Assembly: GCA_028554755.1 (NCBI GenBank) | Contig: JAPTOF010000001.1 | Span: forward strand, 40,815,501 to 40,879,500 | Direction of reading: 5' to 3' | Source: Cordia subcordata | Lineage: Eukaryota > Streptophyta > Magnoliopsida > Boraginales > Cordiaceae | Length of the DNA stretch: 64,000 nucleotides | Part shown: piece by piece, positions 36,755-49,247 of the stretch | How the letters are laid out: each line of letters opens with the position of its first letter | Position numbering within the stretch: the first letter of the stretch is position 1 | Made by a program: the position numbers and the translations under genes | The notes under the pieces: generated by a model | Told to the model about the DNA's origin: nothing | Database searches by the model: none | The model's input: the letters and a program-made list of their open reading frames with translations, nothing else

Positions 36755-38436
36755 ATGTTCGACAGGCGCCGCTTTCTCCACACATTCAATAAATTCTTTG
36801 GCCCCTATACCCAGCTCAGTACAACCCAGTTGCTCATTTTGCCTTTAGTACCTCCCTCATTAACAGCTTTTTTGTGTAAGGGATGGGGACATTGAAGCTA
36901 CCATGGATACACATTGAGTTTTTGTAAATTGGGCTGTAGATTCTCTACATTCTTCATCATCAATGCAAGTGCCTTGTTTATTTAGCCCCCAAAAAAAAAA
37001 AAAAAAAACTTAAAAGCGTGATTGTCGGGTTTAAGAAGACTGCAACTATTGTAACGAAACAGGTAGTGATTTGATTCTTATTCCAAATTTTTTCTTACTC
37101 TATAAATTCATCCTATTTCAAACTTTTAAGTGTGAAAAACTCCGGAACAAACTTGATATACGATAGACTTGCAAGATGTCTAATATAATATCTTTCCTTT
37201 GTAATTCGATACAGATTTTTAAATTGAATCATGAATCAAATGAAGTGGTAGAGGGAAGAATCTATAACCATATCTATAGGTATTTTATATAACATTTATA
37301 GAGTCAAAATGCTGCTTCTTTTTTTTTTTTTTTCCTCTCTCTCTTTTTTAGAGCGAGTAAATAGTTATTTTTTGATTTACCTAGAAAATTACTTGAACTT
37401 CAAATATGTGAAACAACTCTCAATTTGAACTCATTCCAGTTACAATTACTAAATAAATATTTTTGAAGTTAGAATTATAATTAAAATGTTAAAAGATTTA
37501 ATGTAGAATTATGAAATTATAATTCACTTTGATTTTTAGAATATAATTGTTTCTTGTATTAGAATTTAGAATTTAATTGAGAGAAAGAGAATTTACAATA
37601 AAATTTCAATTTTTTTTTTAATTTTAGACTCTTTTTTGAATTTATAATTAAAATTAGAAAATCTATATATTAAAAATTGACCCGTGTAAATTACTAGTTA
37701 ATATACAAAAAGAGTTCCACATAGAGCACATGCTAGCAAGTGTCACTCCTGCAAAATTTTCTAATTTTCTAAGTTTTGGGTAAGTTAAAAAAAATCATTT
37801 AACTACTTTTGAATTTGAACAAAAGATAATACAATAATTAATTGATAACTATCTCCACTCTTGAATTTTAACAAAAGATAATGACTTGTAACTAATTGAT
37901 AATTATCGTTGCATATAGTGTAGTTGTATCCATATATCAACAAGCAACTAACACATATTCTCCTCTAAAGCATATATCGTTAAGGTGGTGATTGGTATGT
38001 AGGAATGGAATGGCATTTCTGACTCTTTTTCAAATCCCATGCTTGATAATGACTGAAGGAATTCGATTCCCATGGGAATCCCATTCCCATTAATATGGAA
38101 ATAGCCATTCTTAACAAAATCCATGAGAATGACATATTTCCATGTTCGTGGGAATGAAATTTTTTGTCAAAAGTCTAAAATAATCTTTCAAATATTAAAA
38201 TTTAAAGTTAAAAATAAAAATTTTAAAAATGACAAATAAAAATAGAAAAATAAAATTAAAAATAGAGTATAAAAATAAAAATTTAAACTTAAAAATAAAA
38301 GGAATATATAAGAATGAAATAAATATAAAAATAAAATAAAAATAAATATGAAAAAAAAATAAATAGTTTACCAGATTATATATTCATATATATACACATA
38401 TATTATCATCATCATTATTTTTATTTAAGTTATATG

Positions 38437-38495
<59 letters not shown>

Positions 38496-39465
38496 GTATG
38501 TATATTAGTATTGGTAGTATTTTAGTAATATTTTGTGTAATTAATTGTATTACTGCAATGTATATAATATAATAATATAGCAGTAATCTTAATTTTTTAT
38601 ATCAATTATTTTCAATACTATGCCTATGCTAGTATACTAATTACAAAAAAAAAAATGGAATTAATACACCTATTTCTACCATCATTCCTAGAATGTACCA
38701 AGCATAGTATATTCATTACCAAGTCCATTTTATTCTCATGTTCATTCCATTCCCAAGCTCGTTCCGTTCCTATCAAATTTATTCTATTATAGACTTTTGG
38801 TGGGTAAAAGTTACACGAGTACTCCCTTACCGTTTATACTATCCTAACGATGTTAAAATTTACATTTACAAAGACATTAATAACATTATTCTATTCATTC
38901 AGCTAAGTTTCTGACAAGTTTATAGAATTGGAGGTTTAACTCTTCTTTTTCAATTCCAATTTTATACTCAGAAAATCTAAGCAATAAACACGATCATTAC
39001 ATTGATATCCTACGGGTGACTCTTCTGCATGCAACTGTTATGTGATTTAACTACTTCGTCATCATACGCAAAGAACTCCACCCATGCCAATATTGAAAAT
39101 TACACGTGATTTATTGTCAGCTTCTCATCTTTTTGCATATAACTGGCCACCTTGCAATCCTACTCTCTATATAAGCAAATGTCATATCAATATGTTTTTG
39201 TTAAACTACCTGAATGTGTATTATGGAACATGTGCTATTGGCGTTGCGTTGCCTGACTAAGATAAGCTAGTTGATATTGCTGTTAGGAGCCAAGGCATGA
39301 AATTGCAGTTCACGATGTGGTGTTTTTGTGTGTCTATATAATCAAAGATGATATTAGTGCATTGCCGCAAGACAGCTAGTATCTGCAAAATTATACGTAA
39401 GGGTACTAATATCTTTGTAATTGTAAATTTTAACACCTTTAGAGCTATACAAACAGTAAAGGGGT
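36755..39465. repeat. Right copy of the segmental duplication
   Basis: It matches 9445-11300 throughout, in the same orientation, from CGCCGCTTTCTCCACACATT to TTTTAACACCTTTAGAGC. Differences are scattered substitutions, small indels, an extra stretch near 36830-36860, an extra stretch near 38880-38920 and the MITE-like insertion at 37983-38790. Confidence 0.8.
37983..38790. mobile_element. MITE-like insertion in one duplicate copy
   Basis: This sequence interrupts the duplicated block; the partner near 10604-10625 lacks it. The left part (GATTGGTATGTAGGAATGGA) and the reverse complement of the right part (TTTGATAGGAACGGAACGAG) are diverged inverted repeats. The centre is AT-rich, with a TA/GTAT microsatellite at 38443-38505. 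Target duplication is unclear because the junction has a small deletion. Confidence 0.6.
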
Positions 39466-40537
39466 ACCTAAATTCAAATACTTAAATTCGTGATAACAAT
39501 AGTAGAGAACCCACAAAGTGTACATAAATCTCAAAAAATGTTACAGGATGCATGATAATGGTAAGATTGTTGCCTATTTTATTTTCAAAGGAAATTTTGG
39601 AGCACCTTTATACAGAGGAATACCTAGTGCAAAGGTTACCAAAAATTTTAAGGGGGTAAGAAAAACAAAAGAACTGATGTGAGGCATGCATGCTTTAGCT
39701 AGAAATTGAAGGTATTACTTAATTTTTCTGGATCTCAAAAAAAAGGGAATAATAATGGGTAAATTGCATCAAAACTTCTCATGGTTTATTATAAATATAT
39801 ATTATCTTCTTCTAATTTCAATATACGCACAGTCACCCTTAAGTTTGAGGACTAGAAGGAGGTCTTTTGCCTATTGTTTGGGGTACGTGTGTAATATATT
39901 TAAAAATTATAGGGGGATCACGCGTCTATTTTGAAACGATAAGAGAGGAAACTTATATCATGTGTTTGCATGTACGTGTATTACTAAATAAATAATTGTA
40001 TAATACTTGACAAACAATTATGTACTTATACGTATATGATATAAGTTCAATACAAAAGATTATTCTAGCTAGCAAAGAATAGATAGATAAGCATACAATT
40101 CTCAAGGTGAGGAAAAGCGGTAACCACAATTTCAGAGCAAAAGAAAATGTGTGAATGGAGGCATTGGTAAAAGTAATACAAAAAAAAAAAAAATTCTGAT
40201 ATAAAAAGGTTACAATAGAAGGGCTCAAACATTGAAACTGGAAAAAGTCTAAATGAGATGAAAAAGGGAAATAGATGAAGTGGGGCAAAGCCCAAACGTA
40301 GCAAATTCCCAAGCACAACAGCTACGACCATTGCCTGATCTTCTCCTTTAATTTTGAGGGATACAAATGCTTTGGCGGCGAGCTTCCAGACCCTACGTCC
40401 CTTTTCTCTCCATCCTCCTAATAACTCATCCCAAACATATCCAAGTAAATGCTGGAACCCGTTGAAACTTGTAAAAGATAAAGAGAAGGGCAAAGCAACC
40501 CAAACAACAAACACTAATTGCCAAACCTAAGGAGCCT
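39466..40537. other. 3' flank of the ankyrin gene
   Basis: No second gene is supported. A minus-strand open frame (40514-40065) follows the ankyrin stop codon directly and may be 3' UTR; its hydrophobic, Phe-rich translation resembles no known domain. A T-run on the minus strand lies near 40180-40192. Confidence 0.4.
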
Positions 40538-42997
40538 TCATGTAACACGTACAGTGTACAACCCCGTAACGAGTGCAATCTCCATTCCTATCTTTGCAAT
40601 TAGTAGGAACACCATTGCAGACATGTAAAGTTTAACAAGCTCCATCTGGAATTCATCCTCATTCTCTTCATCACCTTTCTCGCACCTTCTGAAAGCGGCT
40701 GCAACATGGAGAAAAACGGAAAGAAGAGAGGATGTCACAGCAACTACATCTGACACAACAAATGTTTTGAAAGCTGCTTTCCTAGTCAGAACCGCCATCC
40801 CGTGGTTAGGCCCGTCGTTATCATCGTAGCCACCTGGAAGTGTAAACCCGGCTGCAAAAGTGACTGTTGCAATAAGTGTAGCCACTATCAATTGTGTAGC
40901 ACCAAATCTTTCCAGTACTTCTAAGAATTGTCTATTTTGACTCTCCCCTCTCCTCTTATCATCTTCTTTGTCATGCTTGGCTTCAAAATTCTCATTTCCC
41001 TTGGTAAGTTCATCTATGATGTTTCGACGCCCTCTCTTGGCGTTGAGCTCGCTTAGATGCTTCAGGCATTGATCCTGCATATGTATTATTACTCCAATAA
41101 GATCAATTTCGGGAAATTAGTAAAGGACTTCGTAATTTTCTGCTTCAAAGATAAAGGAAAATTTGCCATCCTTCCTATAGAATTCACAATGTCTTGAAAA
41201 CATTACCAATTTTGCATAAAAGACCGAAGCCAAGCCTGAATAATGGTATCAAATTCACTAATTCGGAAATTAAAACACGCAGCTTGATCCTCCAACAACA
41301 ATATTCAAAATGTACTTAAAAAGAGGGAGTATTATTGGCAGGGGTGCATGGTAACACTGAGATTGCCACCCATTTTACAAAGGAAATTGGCAGAATCGAG
41401 AGGCATGCTCTTGCAAAAAATTAAAGGTTTTATTTATTTGTTTTGCTCGATCTTCAAATCACAGAAACAAAGTGAGGGCACTCATTGGCACAATAGTTTC
41501 AAATTTAAAAAATACATAACACTGTAGGTATTAAGCTAAAAAAAATATACATATATCTCAGAAGAGGGAAGACTAGCAGTTAGCTTGTGTACCTTCAAAT
41601 CGGAAGGAATTTCTTGCTTCAGTAGCAAATCCATCGGGTGAAGCCTTCCTCATTAGCGGCATTTGGATCAAGTAGGAGTCCATTTTTCAAACGATCCACA
41701 TCAATCATCCAAGGAGAATATTTATTTTTGACAAAAAAATGGAGTGGCGTATTTCCGTTTCCATCCTTTTGATTGACAAGATTGATTGCCCATCTTTGTT
41801 TTAAGATGTAACCTACTACCCTGTAAGATCCAGATATGGCAGCCAGATGCAAAATATTCTGAGATTTGCTAGTGACCATGTCCCAACAATCGGGACAATG
41901 TTCTAGAATCTCTTTCATTGTCCAACGGTTACCTGTGCAGGCTGCTATATGAAGCGCTGTCTTATCATCGTCTTTATTTATAGTTATGTATGCCGTATCT
42001 TTGTCAGCATTTAATAATACTCTTGCAAGCTCACTTGATCCATAAAAGCCATAAGCGCAATAATGGAGTGGAATCCATCCTACTTCATCTGCTTGTCTTG
42101 TGAGTGACGGGTTCTTCTCGAGCAATTTCCTTGCGCATTCTGTTCTACAATAAACTAAAGCAACTTAAAAGGATGATTATGACAACTACGTATATACATA
42201 TATGTAGCCTAGTCTTGCCCACAAATTAAGATCTACGTGCAAAAGAATCACCAAGAATGCAACAACAATCAAGTGACGTTTAATTTTCACTTTGTTGTAC
42301 GCCACTTTACTCGTGACACAAAACAAATTGCAATATATAAGGTTATGTTTGTGAAAATTAGTTACTTACCAGTGCAGTTGTCTAATACTGTAGCATGTAA
42401 AGCCGTTTTACCTCCAGAACCTTTATATCCTGGTGATGAGCAATATTTTATGATCAAGTCCACAATTTCATTGTAACCTCTCTCGACTGCTACATACAAC
42501 GGTGTCTCATCAAGTTTATTGGTTGGATGCTCAAAATAAGGATCAAATGTAACTAGTAGTCGGACTATCGCTCCATGCTTAATCTTCACACCATTGTGCA
42601 ACGCCGTGTCTCCATGTTGATCAGTTGCCCTTGTCATTTCCTCCAATGTTTGAGCACTACTTTCGAGATATTCTCTATCAAGAGATTGCACACGTTTAAC
42701 CAGCGTTTGGACAATTTTGACATGTCCATTTCTTGAAGCTACATGCAGTGCTGTTTCACCTAGTAAATTTTGCCTTGCAAGCATAGAGTGCTCATCTTCG
42801 AGATTCTGGATACGATCAAGTATCTCAAGGACACACTCTACAAAATCACCAAATTGGGACAAAACATGAAGCAAATTGCTGTTGTTTCGGGTTAGCTGAT
42901 CAGGTATCCGTTCATTACTTCTTACAAGGACATCTAACTGATGTTTGAGGTTATCTAAATCGCCATCTTGTGCAAATTTATACAATTCAGGATTCAT
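40538..42997 (-). pseudogene. Ankyrin-repeat/PGG-domain membrane protein (ACD6/ITN1 type), one-base frameshift
   Basis: Three exons: 42997-42370, 42139-41593 and 41074-40538, all with GT-AG borders. Exon 1 starts MNPELYKFAQDGDLDNLKHQ and holds ankyrin repeats such as GETALHVASRNGHVKIVQTL and DETPLYVAVERGYNEIVDLI. Exon 2 adds GWIPLHYCAYGFYGSSELA, DKTALHIAACTGN, ILHLAAISGSYRVV and GNTPLHFF. Exon 3 is the PGG domain (PF13962): FGATQLIVATLIATVTFAAG, then FTLPGG and four hydrophobic helices. Plant proteins of this family sit in membranes and act in salicylic-acid-linked defence or salt/ABA responses. The exons sum to 1712 bases, one short of 571 codons. The break is near 41636: after NEEGFT the frame runs into a stop at 41619, while the next frame reads MDLLLKQEIPSDLK up to the donor, the usual family ending here. 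The gene is therefore a pseudogene, an allele with a truncated product, or carries a sequence error. Confidence 0.85.
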
Positions 42998-42999
42998 TT

Positions 43000-43505
43000 G
43001 GCTGCTATTATAAATATATGTGTATATGTGTGTGTCTGGTGACTCGGAGAAGAAAAAAGATGGAGCAGATTATATTTATGTTATACGACGCCTTGCTTTG
43101 GCATTATTTATAATTGTCCTGATAGAGCATCTTAAAACATCACACAATTCACGAAATGTATGAGATGCTATACGTAATGTTCACTAGTCTTGACCTGGTC
43201 TCAGCAATGTCAATAAAAAGATTTTATTGATTAATTATGTGATTCCATTATTCATAAGTTTTATATATGGTCCACCTCTATTGTAGTTCACTACTGTCAA
43301 AAATATATAGTTGCAACTTTAATGCTCATTCTCACAATTACTTCTAGCTAGACCAAGGTACACAACATTTATGATTTGTCACGCGTCTAATGGGCAACAA
43401 ATATATTCAATTAAAGAGTAAAGTGTTAGAATTCTTTTCTACTAAAACTGACAGTAATATTATATATAATAATTTAATTATCTCTTTTAATTTATAAGAA
43501 TGTAA
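43000..43505. other. Upstream region of the ankyrin gene
   Basis: No gene is seen. This should contain the promoter and 5' UTR of the minus-strand ankyrin gene; TATA-like ATTATATTTATG lies near 43069-43080, but I cannot fix a start site. Confidence 0.3.
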
Positions 43506-44031
43506 GGGTCAGTTTGGTTTGCTTGTTTACTATTTTCATTTTCATGAAAAATAAAAATTAGGATAGAAAACTCATTTGTTTAACTATTTTTGTTTTCATT
43601 GTCAGAAAACAGAAAATAGATTTATAGGAAATAAAAAAAATATCAAAAAAATATTTTCTCTGAAAATAAGGTAGCAATTTTGTAAAAAAAAAAAAACTTT
43701 AAAAGATTTAGAAAATAAGATGGTAATTTTATAAATAACTCTAAAGATTTTGAAAATAAGGCGGCAATTTTATAAATATCTCTTAAAATTTAGAAAATAA
43801 GGTAGCACTTTTGTAAATAACTCTAAAAAATTTAAAAAAACAAAGTGGTAGTTTTTTAAATATATCTAAAAATTGAGAAAATAGGGTGGCAATTTTATAA
43901 ATAAACATCAAAAAGAAAAATACTTTTTGTTAATTAAATGCATTCTCTAAATTTTAGAAAACAGAAAATGAAAATTATTTTAAAAAATAAAAATAAAAAA
44001 TGAAAACAAGAAAAGCAAAACAAACATAACC
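43506..44031. mobile_element. MITE with internal tandem repeats
   Basis: The ends GGGTCAGTTTGGTTTGCTTG and AAAGCAAAACAAACATAACC are inverted repeats, flanked by TAA on both sides (43503-43505, 44032-44034). Inside, a unit of about 42-45 bases containing AAAATAAGGTGGCAATTTTA recurs five or six times between 43660 and 43900. TAA/TTA duplications fit the Tourist (PIF/Harbinger) class. Confidence 0.7.
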
Positions 44032-44792
44032 TAATTTACTGGTTTCTCTATATTTAGCAAAGATTAAAGATTTGTTTTCCCACATCAGTAAATCACAGGA
44101 GGTTGCAACAAGATCTACTTTGAAATCTTTACAAAGAATAGGAAGATTTTGTGTATTTACAATTGGTTGAAATATGCACTATTTTTATATATTTATGCGT
44201 GTATATTTTATGTATCCTCTGTAGATTTTCTTTTCATCTTAATGGTCGTCCTACTTCACAATATTATTCAAATAAAGGGTATTGAATTTCTCATGTAATT
44301 GACACAGGTTAATCTCATGTGATGGACATGTTTTAAAACTTCAATATGTTACACGTTGCCAAACCATTTTTTTTCTAAATTGAAGAAAGTCAATCATTGC
44401 AAAAGCTATTCTAGAAGTACTGGATTTGAGCTTTGGATAAGTAAACCATTGCACAAGGTATTCTAAAAGTACCAGGGTTTGGCTTTTTATGAAATATGCT
44501 AAACTCTCTCATGTGCCAGGCAATTTCTCAGCTATGGTTGAATCTGATGCTTCTACTGTGGTGATTGGACACTGGCCTCCATCGTTCAGGATTCTCGCCT
44601 TCTCCTATCCTCTCATTCAGGTCCACGCCTCTGACATGTGAGCAAACAAACCAACCGGTTCACACATTAGGTGGTTCGTGCAATTCCAATGGGATCCTGA
44701 TGGACGGGTCGGGTCAAGAAACGGTCCTCGAAGTCGACAAGTACGCGATCATGCACCGGGTGCAAATCCACGCGCGCGACCTGCGCATCCTC

Positions 44793-45420
44793 AACATGTC
44801 ACTGTTTTCAATTTAGATAGCTTTTGGGTTATCTAATTTTTTGGGTTAAGATAGCTTTTGGGTGCTTGGAGTTCGATTAGAGTTTGCTTCTTTTGCTGAA
44901 TCAGTGACAGTGTTAATCCTTCAACATGTCACTGTTTTCAATTTAGAGCTAAATATAGATTTCTAAAATTTATTGAAAATATGTGAATTTTTTTTCTTTT
45001 TTTGAGCTTTAGTAAAAAGATTTGATTTTTAAGGTTAAAGTACTTTTTGGGTGCTTCCAAATTTGATTGAAGTTTATGTCTTTTTGGTGGATCGGAAACA
45101 AATATAGTCCTTGAGCGTACCGTTTTTCTCAATATAGAGGTAAATTATGATTGCAATGAAATGCTTTTCTTTTTTACATTTAATAGGAGAAATGGAAATT
45201 TTGGTGTTTTAATTGGCTTTTTTGCTGGAAAGATTTGATTTTTGGTTCTTGTGAACCAAAAACAAACTTTAAATCCTTCAGCACACCATCGTTATGAGTA
45301 TAAACTGAATCTGGAAGCAAATGTTTATGTTTCAATCTTTTTTTTTTTTAATGCATATCTTGACTTTCAAGTAAATTTGTTTAGCCCACAAGTCTTATTT
45401 TTTTTTGTTTGTTTTGTGGA
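44793..45420. repeat. Degenerate tandem repeats replacing part of MRS2 exon 1
   Basis: The words TTTTGGGTGCTT, a 'TCGATTAGAGTTTG' stretch, an 'AATCCTTCAACATGTCACTG' stretch and TTTCAATTTAGAG recur in order: unit 1 about 44843-44950, unit 2 about 45030-45135, and a third, more diverged near 45225-45310. The start of the first partial unit (44790-44818, TCAACATGTCACTGTTTTCA) abuts the broken MRS2 exon. The sequence is non-coding and of unknown origin. Confidence 0.55.
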
Positions 45421-45845
45421 CAAGGACAGCACATCAAGGCTATTATTACAGCTGAAGAGGTAAGCTTTTTCCTATTTGATTTATTCAATCTTTGCTTATA
45501 CTTTTATGAAATTTTTAATTTTGACCTTTGGTTTTGAAAACCAGTCAACATGTTTCTTCTCAGAGCAGCTTCATTGTGTCTCCAGTGGAATACATTTATG
45601 TTTATAGTTTTGACATTCAAAAGTATGAGATCGTTGAAAATAAATCGAGAAGTGATCTGGGTACTTCAAATACAATTAAAAAATTGATCATGAATTATCG
45701 ACATGTATTCTTTAATGACATATCTTTTACTTTCAATGATGCTTTGGTGAAACAAAAATGAAATTTATTGTCTTTGCTTCTTGGTTGTCTCCATGTGGGT
45801 TGACCTAGAGCTGCAATGAAGTGATTTGACCTTGTCCAAAGCTGA

Positions 45846-46015
45846 GCATTTTTTTTTTTTGGAAAGTACAAATTTTGTTAGTAGTCAAAAAAAGGGGATG
45901 CAAGGAGCAACCCCATGATCAAGTACATATGCAACTAAGGTAATCTATACATTCTTGTATGCTATCTACGTCAACTATACAATGACTTTTAGTCCAAAAA
46001 CAAATATTATAAAAC
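45846..46015 (-). mobile_element. Short non-LTR retroelement in an MRS2 intron
   Basis: TGTCCAAAGCTGA occurs at 45833-45845 and again at 46016-46028 as a 13-base target duplication. A T-run near the left end means poly(A) on the minus strand. At about 170 bases with no clear Pol III boxes, it is a SINE or a strongly truncated LINE. Confidence 0.75.
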
Positions 46016-46257
46016 TGTCCAAAGCTGAACGTATTGCTACATTGTGCTTCAGATGGCATTACCCATAAACTATTGCTTTCCAAAGTTAAGCATGAGATTT
46101 TCCAATATCAGAAGAAAAAGAAAGAGGAGATTGTTGAGTGCAACCCTCAGAAATACTTGAATTGGAAATGAATTTCAAGAAAAGGGTGTATATTATGGGA
46201 TTCCTTTTATATTGACTCAATGATATCATATCCTATGGGCCTCTATGTTAGTACTAA

Positions 46258-46443
46258 GGGCTCATTTGGATTGGTTTTATTAAAAGCATTTTTTCTGTAA
46301 CTTTTATCTGGCTTCTAGGAGAAGTTGAATCTAAGCTTGTCTTGAAAAAAGATCCAAATATTTGTTGCAATAAAGATGTGATTTTTTCAGAAAAAAGTGC
46401 TTTTTTATTTTTATTTTTTAAAGAAATCAGTTTAAATAGGCCC
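46258..46443. mobile_element. MITE in an MRS2 intron
   Basis: The ends GGGCTCATTTGGATTGG and AATCAGTTTAAATAGGCCC are imperfect inverted repeats, with TAA on both sides (46255-46257, 46444-46446). The interior is non-coding. It is Tourist-like. Confidence 0.7.
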
Positions 46444-49247
46444 TAAATTGTGACCTATTAAAAATAAGGACGCAAGTGTTTGGTTTGTGCTTGGATTTTT
46501 TTTTGGAGACTACGAGCCAGACAAATACATCCAACGACCACATCTTTTACTCTGATCCTTTGACAATCTTCCTTTGAAATATTTGATTATGGCATGGTAA
46601 GTTATCTTGACATTTATTCATGACAGTGGTTATTCTTGTCCTTATCTGGGATCTTAGTGGATTTTGTGTACAAACTTTCTGGAGTTTGGGTGGCATCATT
46701 GACTTATCTTAGGGCACAGATAATAAGGTCTTACTATAATTTGTGGAACAGGTTTTGCTTCGAGATCCGCTAGATGACAATGTTACACCTGTAGTTGAGG
46801 AACTTCGAAGACGACTTAAACCAGTCAATGCAAATTGTGAAGAGCAAGGAGATGGAAGAGAGTTTGCCCGACATGACGTTGATACGGGTGAAGAAGATGG
46901 TATGCCATCACCTTCAGGAACGCTTTCTTATCGTTGATTTCTGGTCTACTGCTCATATTTTGATTATCTGTGTATGCAATGCAGAATCTCCATTTGAATT
47001 CAGGGCATTGGAAGTGGCCTTGGAAGCCATCTGTAGTTACCTAGCTGCTCGCACAACAGAATTGGAGACTGCTGTTTACCCTGCTTTAGATATGCTTACC
47101 TCCAAGGTATAATTTTTCACAGATATTTCTTTTTGTATGCTGATAATGGTTATGATGAAAAACAATTTACATTGTCCTCTCTGTTTCTCTCTCTCTCTCT
47201 CTCTGTGCACTATCTATCTATCTGTGCATGCATGTCATGCTTGCCTATGTGTCCAGCATTGTGGCTCTCTTACTACTAACTAGTCAATCATAGACAAATT
47301 TGTGGCATTAGCCTTCAGGACTGACCAGCAGAAACGTATTCTTGTGCTTTTCCTTTCAATTCTTTCATCCTATTATTTTGTTACAATGAGTACCAGAATT
47401 GCTTGGGCATTATTCTGTTATAAATTTGGTAAAGGAGCTCACATCATCCTTAATATCTTTGTCTTATTCTGTTGATCCATGGAAATATTAGATGGAAGTT
47501 CTCAGCTAAATCATGTATTAACAGAATTCTTCTCCTGACTTACATGTAGGATTTTTGCCTTTCCTTTCCACTTGGAACCTCTTTAACCTTTGTAGTTATT
47601 GTACTTCCATGTACTGTTCATCTTGTATCTTTGAAGGCAAGGGTAATTGAGCCATTATGGCTGATTCATGCTGATACCTCTGTAGTGACTATATTCACAG
47701 ATTAGTAGTCGTAACCTGGATCGAGTTCGTAAATTGAAGTCTCAAATGACACGATTGACAGCACGCGTCCAAAAGGTTATGGTTTTCTCCCTTCCTTCTT
47801 CTTGTGTTTCTATCTGCAATTTCTTGCTACTGAATCTCTTTCTGTGGCCATATTTTCCAATGCTATCTATTTGCAATTTTCCTGTGGATAGAACCATCAT
47901 AGCTGCATAATTTTTAGATAGAGATCTGTGGAGAAGTAGATAGCAGTGGGATTTAAAGGACCTTCAGCTGTCTACGAGTTGCTGGGTTTGCGATTTAGTT
48001 AATGTTTTGTTGGAAGTCAACTGATTACAACTTGAGATGCTTATCATTGGAGACAATTGTAATAATTAACCAATAAATATTAGAAATGTTAAATACTAGT
48101 ACAACGTAAGTTGGCTCTGTGTAGAACTTTCTTAAAAACTAGTTAGTAAACATGGTTATACGCATTTCCTGTTGGTCCAAACAACTCGTTTTCATTTCTT
48201 TAATCCTTTCTTTGAAGATGGTATGGATTAAGTTATCATAGTGATAAGTCGGTCAAATAAGTCTAGATCAACTTCTGCATGAGCTTGAATTTAGTAGGAA
48301 CTATTGTGTTTTGGCTTTATGCAGGTAAGAGATGAGCTTGAACAACTTCTAGATGATGATGATGATATGGCTGATCTTTACTTGTCCAGAAAGTTGGCTG
48401 GTGCATCTTCACCGGTGAGTGGCTCAGGTGCTGCCAGTTGGTTCCTTGCCTCACCAACGATAGGCTCAAAGATATCAAGAGCTAGTCGGGCAAGTATTGC
48501 AACAGTTCATGGTGATGACAATGATGTTGAGGAGCTTGAAATGTTACTTGAGGTGACACCATTTACCTACTTGTCCTTTCTGTTCCGAACTTCCGTTCAT
48601 CTTTAAACTTAAATTGTCAAAGACGTTGATGGATGATACTGATATTGCAGGCTTACTTCATGCAAATTGATGGTACATTGAACAAATTAACCACGGTATG
48701 TGAAGGCCAATTTTCAAAAATTTCATGGTTCTAATAAATAGTATAACTGTTTTTATTTACAATTGCTAGTGTTTGATTTGCCCAAATAAAAAGGTTTCTG
48801 GTGGTTTAACTAGAGATGTCGCAATATAAATAAACGAGTTGGAATGATTGAATTGTGTTAGAATTACCACCTCATCTAAAAGCTTAAGCTTGTAGAGAGG
48901 ATATTGGTTTATTAATTTATTGTGTTAACAAATTGGAAAACATTGTATAATATGTTGCCCATGGTAGAGATATTGGCCTGGATAGAGGGCAACATAAAAA
49001 GGAAATTTTTTGCAGAGCAGGATAATATGGGATGAGATTTTGATCGAGTTACTATTGAGTCACTAACAGTTCACTGACAATCTTCACTCGACCTCAATAC
49101 GTTGGGAAGAAATGAATAATCTTTTTTGCTAATCCAAGAGTGAGATGGATATGATGTGTAACCAGTAAATCTATTTCCAGAGCATATTCAGATTCTCATT
49201 ATGGTTCTGAATGTTCAGTTATAATGCATAATATCCATTCTTCTTGT

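Larger units (their letters stand above)
44680..48695 (+). pseudogene. MRS2-4: MRS2-4-type magnesium transporter, truncated
   Basis: Exons seen: 44680-44792 (LEVDKYAIMHRVQIHARDLR, then IL), 45430-45459 (HIKAIITAEE), 46752-46899 ([20 protein letters not shown]), 46985-47106 ([20 protein letters not shown]), 47702-47775 (ISSRNLDRVRKLKSQMTRLT), 48325-48552 ([20 protein letters not shown]) and 48651-48695 (AYFMQIDGTLNKLTT). The last five join in frame with GT-AG borders and match plant MRS2/MGT proteins, closest to MRS2-4. Two parts are missing. About 22 residues after RDLRIL (normally DPLLSYPSTILG-like) are absent: exon 1 runs into NMSLFSI and a stop, inside a degenerate repeat. The last exon, with both membrane helices and the Gly-Met-Asn pore motif, is not found; the intron after 48695 leads into a retroelement segment. 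No ATG is clear for exon 1. It cannot encode a working CorA-type channel. Confidence 0.8.

Noticed and set aside
40065..40514. 149-codon minus-strand open frame following the ankyrin gene
   Set aside because: Hydrophobic, Phe-rich translation with no domain. It begins 23 bases past the ankyrin stop and is more likely 3' UTR or chance.
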